A stretch of 64,000 nt of DNA, taken from an uncultured Muribaculaceae bacterium. GTDB taxonomy: Bacteria; Bacteroidota; Bacteroidia; Bacteroidales; Muribaculaceae. The notes under the pieces were generated by a model. That model saw only the letters and a list, made by a program, of their open reading frames with translations. It was not told the origin of the DNA and did no database searches. This document shows positions 49,322 to 58,000 of this stretch, piece after piece; within the stretch, counting starts at the first letter, position 1; every line of letters begins with the position of its first letter. Location of the stretch: contig CAJUOB010000004.1 of NCBI GenBank assembly GCA_910587915.1, positions 14,072 through 78,071 of the forward strand, in the 5' to 3' direction. Position numbers and translations under genes: made by a program.

Positions 49322-51178
49322 TCAGGCGAGTTTTTCGTCTACGAGCTTGATTTTCTCCTGGATTTCAGCGATATCGGCCTTGAGGCGCTCTATGCGACGG
49401 CTCATGTCGCGCACCAGCGAATCGCCCGATTTCGACTTCGACTGAAGGAATCCAAGGTTATTCTCATAGGTACGGAGCTCGTTGCGGCGACCGTCGAGCG
49501 CGCGGACAAGGCGTTCGCGTTCGCGGTAGAGTTTGTCGGCATCTCCTTCGAGCTGATTGACAGAAGCCTCGAAACGGTCGCGGCGATCACGTCTTTCAGC
49601 AATGGCAAAGTGCGAACGCACAGCATCCACAGCCGAACGATATGCCTCATAAAGCTTGTCTTTCTCGCGGAAAGGCACATGGCCTATACCCTGCCAACGC
49701 TTCTGAAGGTCCTTGAGCGCTTCGATGGCAGCCTCTTTTTCGGAACCGTCGGCCATGAGGGCTTCGAGAAGGCCAATGATTTCTCGTTTTGCCTTGAGGT
49801 TGGCTGCTTCGACCTGACGAGTGCCCGACCCGGCCTTTTTCTTACGATCGAAGAAGTAGTCGCAGGCCTCGGTGAAACGTTTCCACAATGCATCGGAATA
49901 TTTCTTGGGGATAGCACCTATAGTCTTCCATTCTTTCTGCATAGCCACAAAACGCTCGGTGGCAGCACGCCAATCGGAGCTTTCCTTCAGGGCCTCGGCT
50001 TCGTCGGCCAGACGCTGCTTGTGGGCAAGATTATTCGACAGTTCGTCGCGTGTGGCGCGGTAGAATTCGGCCTTGGCGGCAAAGAAGGCATCGCAGCCTT
50101 TGCGGAAGCGGGCGAAGAGGGCGCGGTTCATTTTCTTGGATGCAAATCCGAGAGTGCGCCATTCCTCCTGAAGTCCGATGACAGTGCGAGTCATCTCTTC
50201 CCATGCTGCAAATGTCTTGAGGCCGGAGTAGTCGAGAGCTTCGAGACGCTCGCACAGTGCTGTTTTTGCAGCCTCGTTCTCGGCCTCGCGAGCCTTGCGA
50301 GCCTCGAAGAATGCCTGATAGCGCTTGTTGACCTCGGCGGAAGCGTCACGGAAATTATTCCATATCTCATCGCGCAGCTCCTTTGCAACCGGGCCTATCT
50401 GGCGCCATTTATTGTGGAGATCCTGCAGGCGGCGATAAGCGGCGATCACGTCGTCCTCGGCGGCAAGTCCGCGGGCTTCGGCAAGAAGCACTTCCTTGTC
50501 GGCAAGGTTTTTCTTAAAGTCGTAATCACGCAGTTCCTTGTTTATCTTAAGATTATCGGAGTAGCGCTCGCGTGCCTCAGTGAAACGCTTCCACACGGCA
50601 GTGTCCTCGGTCGGATCGACATCGCCGACAGCGTTGAACTCGTCTTGAAGTTCACGGTAGCGCGGGAAAGTGCGGTTTACATTGTCGGTATCCTCTGCCA
50701 GAGCAATGATTTCGGCAATGATAGCGTTCTTACGCTCGAGGTTAGCAGCACGACGGGCTTCCTCTGCGGCAGACCACTCGGCTTTCTTAGCGCGCAACTG
50801 CTCTATCACTTCAACGAAACGTGCAGCCACGGGATCGACCACAGGTGCTGCCGGCTCGGCATCTTCGGATACTTCGACAGGTTTCTGGAGCATGCTGAAC
50901 CGCTGACGCAAGCGGCGGATATCATCGGTAGCGAATGCGGAACCATCGAGGGCGAGCATTGCCTCGGCTGCCTCGAGAATGCTCTCGGGAGTGTCGGCAC
51001 TCTCGGCCTCGGCGAGCTCTTCGCCTTCTGTCATTATTTCTTCTACCTCGAGCTCGGCTTCGGGCTGAGGCTGTGCAGCCTGTTCGGCGGGGATTGCGGC
51101 GGCTTCGGCCGGCGCTTCGTTCACGGATTGGTCCTGACGCTGTGCTTCGGGTGTCAGGTTGGGATCAAGCATGTCCAT
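49322..51178 (-). CDS. DUF349 repeat protein
   Basis: A 618-residue protein from MDMLDPNLTPEAQRQDQSVN; earlier in-frame codons run through the promoter. An acidic, disordered N terminus (about 1-110, Ala/Glu/Pro-rich) precedes five helical DUF349 units, each centred on a W/L-F-x-x-F/A pattern (AVWKRFTEAR, EIWNNFRDAS, ALFARFRKGC, ALWKRFTEAC, KLYEAYRSAV), then a coiled coil (about 530-615). The strongly charged helical make-up suggests a scaffold or nucleic-acid-associated role. Function is not established. Confidence 0.85.
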   Translation of the reverse strand: MDMLDPNLTPEAQRQDQSVNEAPAEAAAIPAEQAAQPQPEAELEVEEIMTEGEELAEAESADTPESILEAAEAMLALDGSAFATDDIRRLRQRFSMLQKPVEVSEDAEPAAPVVDPVAARFVEVIEQLRAKKAEWSAAEEARRAANLERKNAIIAEIIALAEDTDNVNRTFPRYRELQDEFNAVGDVDPTEDTAVWKRFTEARERYSDNLKINKELRDYDFKKNLADKEVLLAEARGLAAEDDVIAAYRRLQDLHNKWRQIGPVAKELRDEIWNNFRDASAEVNKRYQAFFEARKAREAENEAAKTALCERLEALDYSGLKTFAAWEEMTRTVIGLQEEWRTLGFASKKMNRALFARFRKGCDAFFAAKAEFYRATRDELSNNLAHKQRLADEAEALKESSDWRAATERFVAMQKEWKTIGAIPKKYSDALWKRFTEACDYFFDRKKKAGSGTRQVEAANLKAKREIIGLLEALMADGSEKEAAIEALKDLQKRWQGIGHVPFREKDKLYEAYRSAVDAVRSHFAIAERRDRRDRFEASVNQLEGDADKLYRERERLVRALDGRRNELRTYENNLGFLQSKSKSGDSLVRDMSRRIERLKADIAEIQEKIKLVDEKLA

Positions 51179-51226
51179 AATTATGTAAATAAGAGTGGTT
51201 TTGAAAGAATCCGGGGATTCTCGGCC

Positions 51227-51234
51227 CAAAAATA
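51227..51234 (-). promoter_or_regulatory. -7 box TATTTTTG of the DUF349 gene
   Basis: A minus-strand match to TAnnTTTG about 50 bases before the start at 51178. It is divergent from the barrel-protein promoter 40 bases away. Confidence 0.55.
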
Positions 51235-51274
51235 ATAAAAAATCCACATATGGCGAAAATTTTTCATCGCCGTG

Positions 51275-51305
51275 TTGGGTACCATCCCATTTTTCACTAA
51301 TTTTG
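51275..51305 (+). promoter_or_regulatory. promoter of the barrel-ferredoxin-reductase run
   Basis: TTG (51275-51277) and TAATTTTG (51298-51305) with a 20-base spacer fit the Bacteroidetes consensus, 36 bases before the ATG at 51342. Confidence 0.7.
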
Positions 51306-51341
51306 TCATTGTATCAACCAATAACACAAACTGTATTCCTG

Positions 51342-52052
51342 ATGAAAAAACTCACATTCATTATCGCCGCGCTATTCCTTGCAGCTATACTTCCGGCAAA
51401 AGCTCAGGATATCTCTTTCGACTCCGACAACAACGCGCCCTACCTCGGCGTGCGACTTGGCCTTGACATATCTTGCCCCACCGACATGCACATCAACCTC
51501 GGAAGTGCCCACTTCTCCGCTCCGATGTTCGACAATGGCGCAGGATTCGACATCGGTGCCGTCTACAATATCCCATTGTGGAAAAACCTGTATTTCGAGC
51601 CCGGTCTCAGCCTTTACTACAACACTATGGGAATTGACGTATCCTATGCCGACTCCGAGGGTGCTATCCCCGACGGCACGGAGCTGTCGGCGTCCATACG
51701 CCGCTTCGGTTTCCGCATTCCTTTCCAGGTAGGCTATCACGTTGACTTCAGCCAGTTCTCGCTTGCCGCATTCACCGGTCCGGTACTCACCACCGGCATC
51801 ATTGGCCGCGGACACGCCTCGGCCAAATATCAGGGCATAAAGGAAACTGAAAGCGAGAATATATATGGTGGCGACGGCATACTCAACCGCGTGGATCTCG
51901 GGTGGAAAATTGGTGTCGGAGCGACATTCGACCGCTTCGTGCTCCAACTTAGTGGTACAATCGGTATGTGCAATGTGCTCAATGGAGCCGATGGTGCAAA
52001 ATACCGCGACAATAATGTAGCCCTTACCCTCGGATACAATTTCAGCTTGTAA
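51342..52052 (+). CDS. outer-membrane beta-barrel protein (PorT/OmpX-like)
   Basis: A 236-residue protein with signal peptide MKKLTFIIAALFLAAILPAKA. The mature chain consists of alternating hydrophobic and polar strands (GVRLGLDIS, GFDIGAVYNIPLWKNLYFEP, GFRIPFQVGYHVDFSQFSLA, LGWKIGVGATFDRFVLQLSG) and ends in NNVALTLGYNFSL, a typical terminal strand of small outer-membrane barrels. Role is unknown. It lies four bases before the ferredoxin gene, so it may share its transcript. Confidence 0.75.
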   Translation: MKKLTFIIAALFLAAILPAKAQDISFDSDNNAPYLGVRLGLDISCPTDMHINLGSAHFSAPMFDNGAGFDIGAVYNIPLWKNLYFEPGLSLYYNTMGIDVSYADSEGAIPDGTELSASIRRFGFRIPFQVGYHVDFSQFSLAAFTGPVLTTGIIGRGHASAKYQGIKETESENIYGGDGILNRVDLGWKIGVGATFDRFVLQLSGTIGMCNVLNGADGAKYRDNNVALTLGYNFSL

Positions 52053-52056
52053 ATAG

Positions 52057-53586
52057 ATGAAGATTCTCAAGACATTGCGGGTGATTCTGGCAGTGCTTTC
52101 AATCACTGCCATCACCCTTGTATTTGTCGACTTCACAGGCGTTGCCGCCGGGTATCTGTCGTGGCTGCCTAAGATACAACTTGTGCCGGCGTTGCTGGCG
52201 CTGAATGTGGTGGCTCTCGCCATTCTGGCGGCATTGACGTTGCTGGCAGGGCGCGTTTATTGCTCCGTGATTTGTCCGCTTGGAATATGGCAGGATATTG
52301 TCAACTATCTGCGCCATATATTTACAAGCCGCAAGAAGCGACGGTTGGGCCGATTCCGGTATGAGGCGGCGTCCACACGTCTGAGAATCGGATTTCTCAT
52401 AGTTTTCGCCGTGCTGCTTGCACTCGGGCTCGCCGGAGTGATTGCCACTTCACTTGCCGGAATTCTCGATCCCTACAGTGCCTACGGCCGCATGGCCGGA
52501 CAATTCGCAGTGCCGCTATGGCGCTCGGGCATGAGCATGCTGGCCGATAAGGCTGCCGAAAGCGGACATTTCATCATCGACGCATACCCGGCGGCGGCAG
52601 CATTCAATATCGGCGTACTTGCAGTGGCCATAGTCACCTTTGTGGTTACCACATCCATGGCTTGGGCCGGAGGACGCGCGTACTGCAACAAGGTGTGCCC
52701 CGTCGGCACCATTCTCGGATTCCTGTCGCGCTACTCGCTGCTGCGTATAACCATCGATACCGACCGCTGCAACCGCTGCGGATCGTGCGGCCGCAAATGC
52801 AAGGCCTCGTGCATCGACACGAAAAATCACATTGTAGACATATCGCGATGTGTGGATTGCATGGACTGCATCGGAGCATGTTCGCAAGGTGCGATTTCCT
52901 TCGCACCACGACGCAAAGCTACGGTTGGTAATCCGACAAGTGCGCCCGACACACGCCGCAGGGCATTTCTAGTAGGCTCGACTATCATGGCGGGATCGCT
53001 CGCTCTACGAGCCGCCGACAAAGCCACCGATGGCGGCCTGGCTCCCATAAAAGCCAAGAAACCTGTGGCCGGATCTGCCCCTGCTGTTCCGCCCGGTGCC
53101 ATCAGTGTGGCACATCTACGCAGCCACTGCACGGCCTGCCAGCTCTGTATAAGCGCATGCCCTAACGGGGTTCTGAAGCCGTCGTCATCGCTCAACTCAT
53201 TCATGCAGCCGGTAATGGAATTTACAGCAGGATACTGCCGCCCGGAATGCACAACTTGTGCCGACATCTGCCCTGCCGGAGCTATAAAACCCATATCTGC
53301 GGAAGAAAAAACAGCCGTTAAGATCGGTACGGCAGTAGTAAATCCCGATATATGCATATCGGCGGCCTATGGACAGCACTGCGGCAGCTGTGCACGCCAC
53401 TGCCCCACACAAGCCATCACTATGGTAAAGACCGACAATGGCAATAAACGTCCGGCCGTCGACGAGACGTGCTGCATAGGCTGCGGCTCCTGCGAGTATC
53501 ACTGCCCGTCGGGCGCTGCCGGACAGATTTCCGCATCAACCGCCGCCATCCACGTGGAAGGCAGCTCAGTACACACTGTAATATGA
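52057..53586 (+). CDS. NapH/NapG-like fused membrane polyferredoxin
   Basis: A 509-residue protein. The N-terminal half has about five TM segments and two CxxxCP motifs (C69-CP74, C210-CP215), the NapH/NosR hallmark. Clustered cysteines for ferredoxin-type 4Fe-4S sites follow at 238-252 and 265-275. A Tat-like RRRAFL plus hydrophobic stretch at 300-318 precedes further clusters at 358-368, 394-405, 442-449 and 472-483, resembling NapG. The protein therefore looks like NapH joined to NapG, passing electrons from the quinone pool across the membrane. No nitrate reductase is nearby. It overlaps the reductase gene by four bases, which suggests a shared electron route. Confidence 0.82.
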   Translation: MKILKTLRVILAVLSITAITLVFVDFTGVAAGYLSWLPKIQLVPALLALNVVALAILAALTLLAGRVYCSVICPLGIWQDIVNYLRHIFTSRKKRRLGRFRYEAASTRLRIGFLIVFAVLLALGLAGVIATSLAGILDPYSAYGRMAGQFAVPLWRSGMSMLADKAAESGHFIIDAYPAAAAFNIGVLAVAIVTFVVTTSMAWAGGRAYCNKVCPVGTILGFLSRYSLLRITIDTDRCNRCGSCGRKCKASCIDTKNHIVDISRCVDCMDCIGACSQGAISFAPRRKATVGNPTSAPDTRRRAFLVGSTIMAGSLALRAADKATDGGLAPIKAKKPVAGSAPAVPPGAISVAHLRSHCTACQLCISACPNGVLKPSSSLNSFMQPVMEFTAGYCRPECTTCADICPAGAIKPISAEEKTAVKIGTAVVNPDICISAAYGQHCGSCARHCPTQAITMVKTDNGNKRPAVDETCCIGCGSCEYHCPSGAAGQISASTAAIHVEGSSVHTVI

Positions 53587-54977
53587 GCAACGATCCATTC
53601 GACCACACCCGCAGACGTTTCCTGCGAAATGCCGGCATATTCTCGATGGCCGGAGCACTCGCCGCATGCGGTTTGCGCACCAATGAGCCCGACAAGCAAA
53701 AGGAAAACGGCCCGCGCGAGATGACCCGACGCACAAACCACAACACAGGCGACAGCGTGAGCCTTCTCGGATATGGATGCATGCGCCTTCCGACCAAAAA
53801 AATCAAGACGGGCAATGAAGCCGACGATGAAATAGATCAGGAAGCCGTAAACGAACTTACGGACTACGCCATCGCCAATGGCGTCAATTACTTCGACACG
53901 TCGCCCGCTTATTGCAAAGGGCACTCCGAAGAGGCTATGGGCATAGCACTGAGCCGACATCCGCGCCAAAGCTACTACATTGCCACTAAACTGTCGAACT
54001 TCGCAGAATCGACATGGCCACGCCAAAAGTCCATGGAAATGTTCGAGAACTCACTCCGTTACCTCCAGACCGACTATATCGACTACCTTCTGCTCCACGG
54101 AATCGGTATGAGCGGTATGAAAGCATACGACGGACGCTACGTCGACAACGGTATCCTCGACTATCTGAAAGAACAGAAAGAAAAGGGCACGATCCGCAAC
54201 CTGGGATTCTCATATCATGGCGACGTTGAGGTTTTCGACCATCTTCTGGCCATGATGGACCGCGGAGAGGTGCACTGGGATTTTGCACAGATACAGCTCA
54301 ACTACCTCGACTGGAAACATGCGAAGGAGATAAATCCACGCAACACCGATGCCGAATACCTCTACAACGAGCTTCATCGCCGTAATATTCCTGTAGTGAT
54401 CATGGAGCCGCTGCTCGGTGGACGCCTCGCTTCTGTTCCAAAACCGGTGGCAGCCAAGATGAAAGAGCGACGCCCCGACGACTCGATAGCTTCGTGGGCT
54501 TTCCGCTATGCAGGTACGCCGGAGGGTATTCTCACCGTCCTTTCGGGCATGACATACATGGAGCACCTGCAGGAAAATATAGCCACCTACTCTCCTCTAC
54601 AGCCTATATCGGACGATGAAGATGCATTCCTGCAGCGCATGGCCCTCGAGATACTTCAGAACGATACAGTGCCATGCACCGACTGCAAATACTGCATGCC
54701 GTGCCCATACGGAATCGACATTCCCGGCATTTTCGCACACTACAACCGCTGCATAAACGACGGCAACGTGCCCCGCGACAGTTCCGACCCGCATTATGCC
54801 GACGCTCGCCGACGCTTCCTGTTCGGCTACGACCGCTCCGTTCCGCGACTGCGCCAGGCCGACCGCTGCATAATATGCGGAGCATGCGTGACGCACTGCC
54901 CACAGACCATCCCCATCCCCACGCGCCTGAAACAGATCGCCGCCTACGCCGAATCCCTCCGCGCCGGCACCCTATAG
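53583..54977 (+). CDS. Tat-signal aldo/keto reductase with 4Fe-4S domain
   Basis: A 464-residue protein starting MSNDPFDHTRRRFLRNAGIF. The twin-arginine motif TRRRFLR plus a hydrophobic run ends in AAC (C29), so it is a likely Tat-exported lipoprotein. An aldo/keto reductase barrel follows (about 50-370) with the tetrad residues visible in NYFDTSPAY (Asp, Tyr), ATKL (Lys) and LLLHGIG (His). The C-terminal domain has two Cys clusters (CTDCKYCMPC and CIICGACVTHC). An exported NADPH-type barrel with ferredoxin clusters suggests electrons come from the membrane ferredoxin encoded just upstream. The substrate is unknown. Confidence 0.85.
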   Translation: MSNDPFDHTRRRFLRNAGIFSMAGALAACGLRTNEPDKQKENGPREMTRRTNHNTGDSVSLLGYGCMRLPTKKIKTGNEADDEIDQEAVNELTDYAIANGVNYFDTSPAYCKGHSEEAMGIALSRHPRQSYYIATKLSNFAESTWPRQKSMEMFENSLRYLQTDYIDYLLLHGIGMSGMKAYDGRYVDNGILDYLKEQKEKGTIRNLGFSYHGDVEVFDHLLAMMDRGEVHWDFAQIQLNYLDWKHAKEINPRNTDAEYLYNELHRRNIPVVIMEPLLGGRLASVPKPVAAKMKERRPDDSIASWAFRYAGTPEGILTVLSGMTYMEHLQENIATYSPLQPISDDEDAFLQRMALEILQNDTVPCTDCKYCMPCPYGIDIPGIFAHYNRCINDGNVPRDSSDPHYADARRRFLFGYDRSVPRLRQADRCIICGACVTHCPQTIPIPTRLKQIAAYAESLRAGTL

Positions 54978-55018
54978 CCCCCAGCATCCGAATATTATTC
55001 AGACTTAATCATACGAAT

Positions 55019-55061
55019 AACTGCACCCCAAAGTTAGCTATCAAACTTTTGGGGTGCAGTT
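55019..55061. terminator. bidirectional terminator between reductase and GH31 genes
   Basis: A 14-bp stem AACTGCACCCCAAA and its complement (55019-55032 with 55048-55061), partly extended by AGTT/AACT, lies between two converging genes and has T-rich sequence on the plus side (TCTATTTTA). Confidence 0.78.
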
Positions 55062-55096
55062 CTATTTTATGGTATATTTATTTCAGCCGTTGGCAA

Positions 55097-58000
55097 TCAG
55101 TGGACGGAGACTTTGGTGGTCTTTGAACCGGCTTTGATGATATAAAGGCCGGGGGCTACATCGACTGAAGCCTTAGAGGTCCGGTCGTGAGTCACGACCA
55201 TGCCTGCGACATTGCAAATTGTCACAGCTACCGGTTGAGCAGATTCAACCATAATTTTGCGTCCTACAACATCTACGCGGACATCATCGCCGCCAATTGC
55301 TGCAATTCCGGATTCCGAGAGCCGGACTATCTGCATGTTCATGTCGGCAAGACTCACTGTGAGCACATAATCATCGTCGTCGGGAACGATAAATTTACTA
55401 TCCGGATTGCCATTGGATTCACGGATGGGATATGTATCGCCCGAAGTGATGGTTACGTTCCCAGATGTAGCGCTCACATAGCCATCCCAGCCGCTATTGC
55501 TTTTGAGAAACTTGAACTCAGCAGTGCTTCCACCTTCTGTGCGGGCATAGAGCTTTCCGGTCCATGTGTATAGCTGGCTGGCGGCATCGAAATCCATGGG
55601 CTTGGCGCGGCCATAGTCCCAGTTACCGTCGAGGGCATCGAGGGCATTTCCAATTACATAAACATCCTGCTTGTTATACGTCAATTTCATTGTCAGAGCC
55701 TCGACATTTACTTCGACGGTATAATTTCCGCCTGTTTCGACCTTGAACGACGGTTCTCCGGCAGGCTGTGTCTCATAGTACTTCATGGCATATGTACCTT
55801 CTCCAACCTTCTGGTTTGCCTCGACCGCCGTATAGGTAGGATACCATCCGTCGGTGGTTATGAAGCGAAAATTTCCACCGGACTTCAGGGTGGTTGTGAC
55901 AGTATAAATTCCATTGCCCTGAGGTGTCAATGCTATGGCACTGTTAGTATCCCAACCGGCAGCGCAACCATCGCCTACCATGCGGAGATTGATAGCCTGC
56001 TCCTGTAAAGTACATATCATGGTCATATTCAAGAGATCGACCGTAACCTTATAATAACCGCTCTGGGCTATCACAAACTTATTGTCGCTACCCTCGTGCT
56101 CAGCCTTCGGATACAGCTGATAGGATACTCCGGGCTCAACGGTCTTGTTGCCGGGAGTATTTGTCTCGCATGTGTACGACATGGCCCAACTGCGCTCGGG
56201 AAGGAACTTGAATTCACCGGCGGCATCGAGTGCACCTTCCCATGTGAATGTACCATCACCATTAGGGGTCATCATCATAGCTTTGTTAGGATCCCATCCG
56301 GCAGCACAGCCGTTACCAACTATATATAAATGCTCGGTTGTATTTTTGACCGACATCTTCATAGCCGTCAGGTCGAGGGATATCTGATAGCGACCACCCT
56401 CTTTGGTTTTGAAGGCAGGCTCGCCGGCAGGTGTGGTATGGAAATATACCAGGTCGTGTTCGCCATTACTTGCCTCATGGTTGTCGTCGGCGCAAGTATA
56501 CGTGGGATACCAACCATCGGATGTCAGGAAGCGGAAACGTTTACCACCCTGTAGATCGATCGTTATGCTGAAACGGTTGTCGCCATCCGCATCCAATGCA
56601 ATGGCATTCTTTGTGTCCCAACCACAGGCAGCAGCATCGCCTACAATCTTTATAGTGGCATTGCTCATATCGCGGTTAAGATTCATGGTCATTGCATCGA
56701 GGTCTACATTTATCACATATTCACCCGATTCGGCAACCTTGAACGCCGGTTCACCCTCCGGCTGGTTCTCGTAGTAGGCAAGTTCATATGAGCCAATTGT
56801 CGCGGGTTGATCTTTGGCAACGGCTGTATAGGTAGGATACCAATTGCCCGAAGTGAGGAAGCGGAAATTACCATCCTTAACCAACTCGGTGGTGAGGACA
56901 TATTTACGTTGATTGACGCGCTCGAGTTTGATAGCCTTCGAAGTTTCCCAACCGGCACCACATCCATTTCCTACTATATAAAGGTCGGGATACAGCACAT
57001 CGAGGGAAGCAGTAACAGTCATGTTGTTGAGATCGGCGGTGAGAGTGTATACTCCGTTCTCAGCGACTGTAAACTTATTGTCGTTGCCTTTATTCTCCTT
57101 TTTCTCATAGAGCTGACACACAGTTCCGGGAGTAAGTACGGTGTTTCCGGGCTCAGCAATCTGCGAAGTATAGGATAGCGACCAGTTCTTTTCTGCAAGG
57201 AATTTGAACTCATCGTTTTTCTTGAGCTCACCAGTCCAGGAGTATACACCCGGATTCTGATTCTCCATGGCAATCACATTGTCAAGTTCCCATCCAGCCG
57301 GTGTAGCCGAACCAATAAGGTAAAGATCAGAGATACGCACGGTGGCACCGTCGGCCAATGTTCCATCGCCACGGTAAGTTTTGCCGTCGAGTAATAGCTC
57401 GACACGCATCTTATCGATTTCCTTGCTCACATCGCGGTTGCCCTCGCGACCTGTGCATTTTATTGTCACGGTATTACCATCGCGGTTGGCAGAGAATGTA
57501 AGCAAGGAGTAGTCACCGTTTCTGAAGCCCCAGCCTTCGCCGGCATCATGATAGAGAGTACCGGTAGCGGTGCCGTTTTCATCGAGACAGACAAACAAAG
57601 TCAGGGGCTCGTACATAGATTCGGTAGTGCTTTGGATTACACGGCCGGCCGGAACTATGCTTCCACCCTTTATCTTGAGTTCAGCCTGATATTGATCGTC
57701 AAGGTCACCGGGGACAACACTCATGGTTTCCCATATTCCCGAGGGCATGACCACATCCGATGCGAAAGCAGGAATCACCATAAGGTCGCTGCCAACAAGG
57801 AAGCTCTGCTGCTCTGAGCGCAAGGACATATCGGCAGGATCGGCAAAAAATACCGGTTGCATCACCGGGATACCGGTGACGTGTGCATTGCGGAATTGTG
57901 TATAGAAATAAGGGAGCAGACGATAGCGGCGTTCGATGGCCATCTTCGACGAGGCCTCAATTTCCTCGCCAAACGCCCACGGTTCCTTATTGTTGGTACC

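Noticed and set aside
49133..51235. 700-codon plus-strand open frame opposite the DUF349 gene
   Set aside because: It is antisense to a clear repeat protein with its own -7 box and terminator. The translation has no recognisable domain and begins inside another gene; it is a side effect of codon bias.
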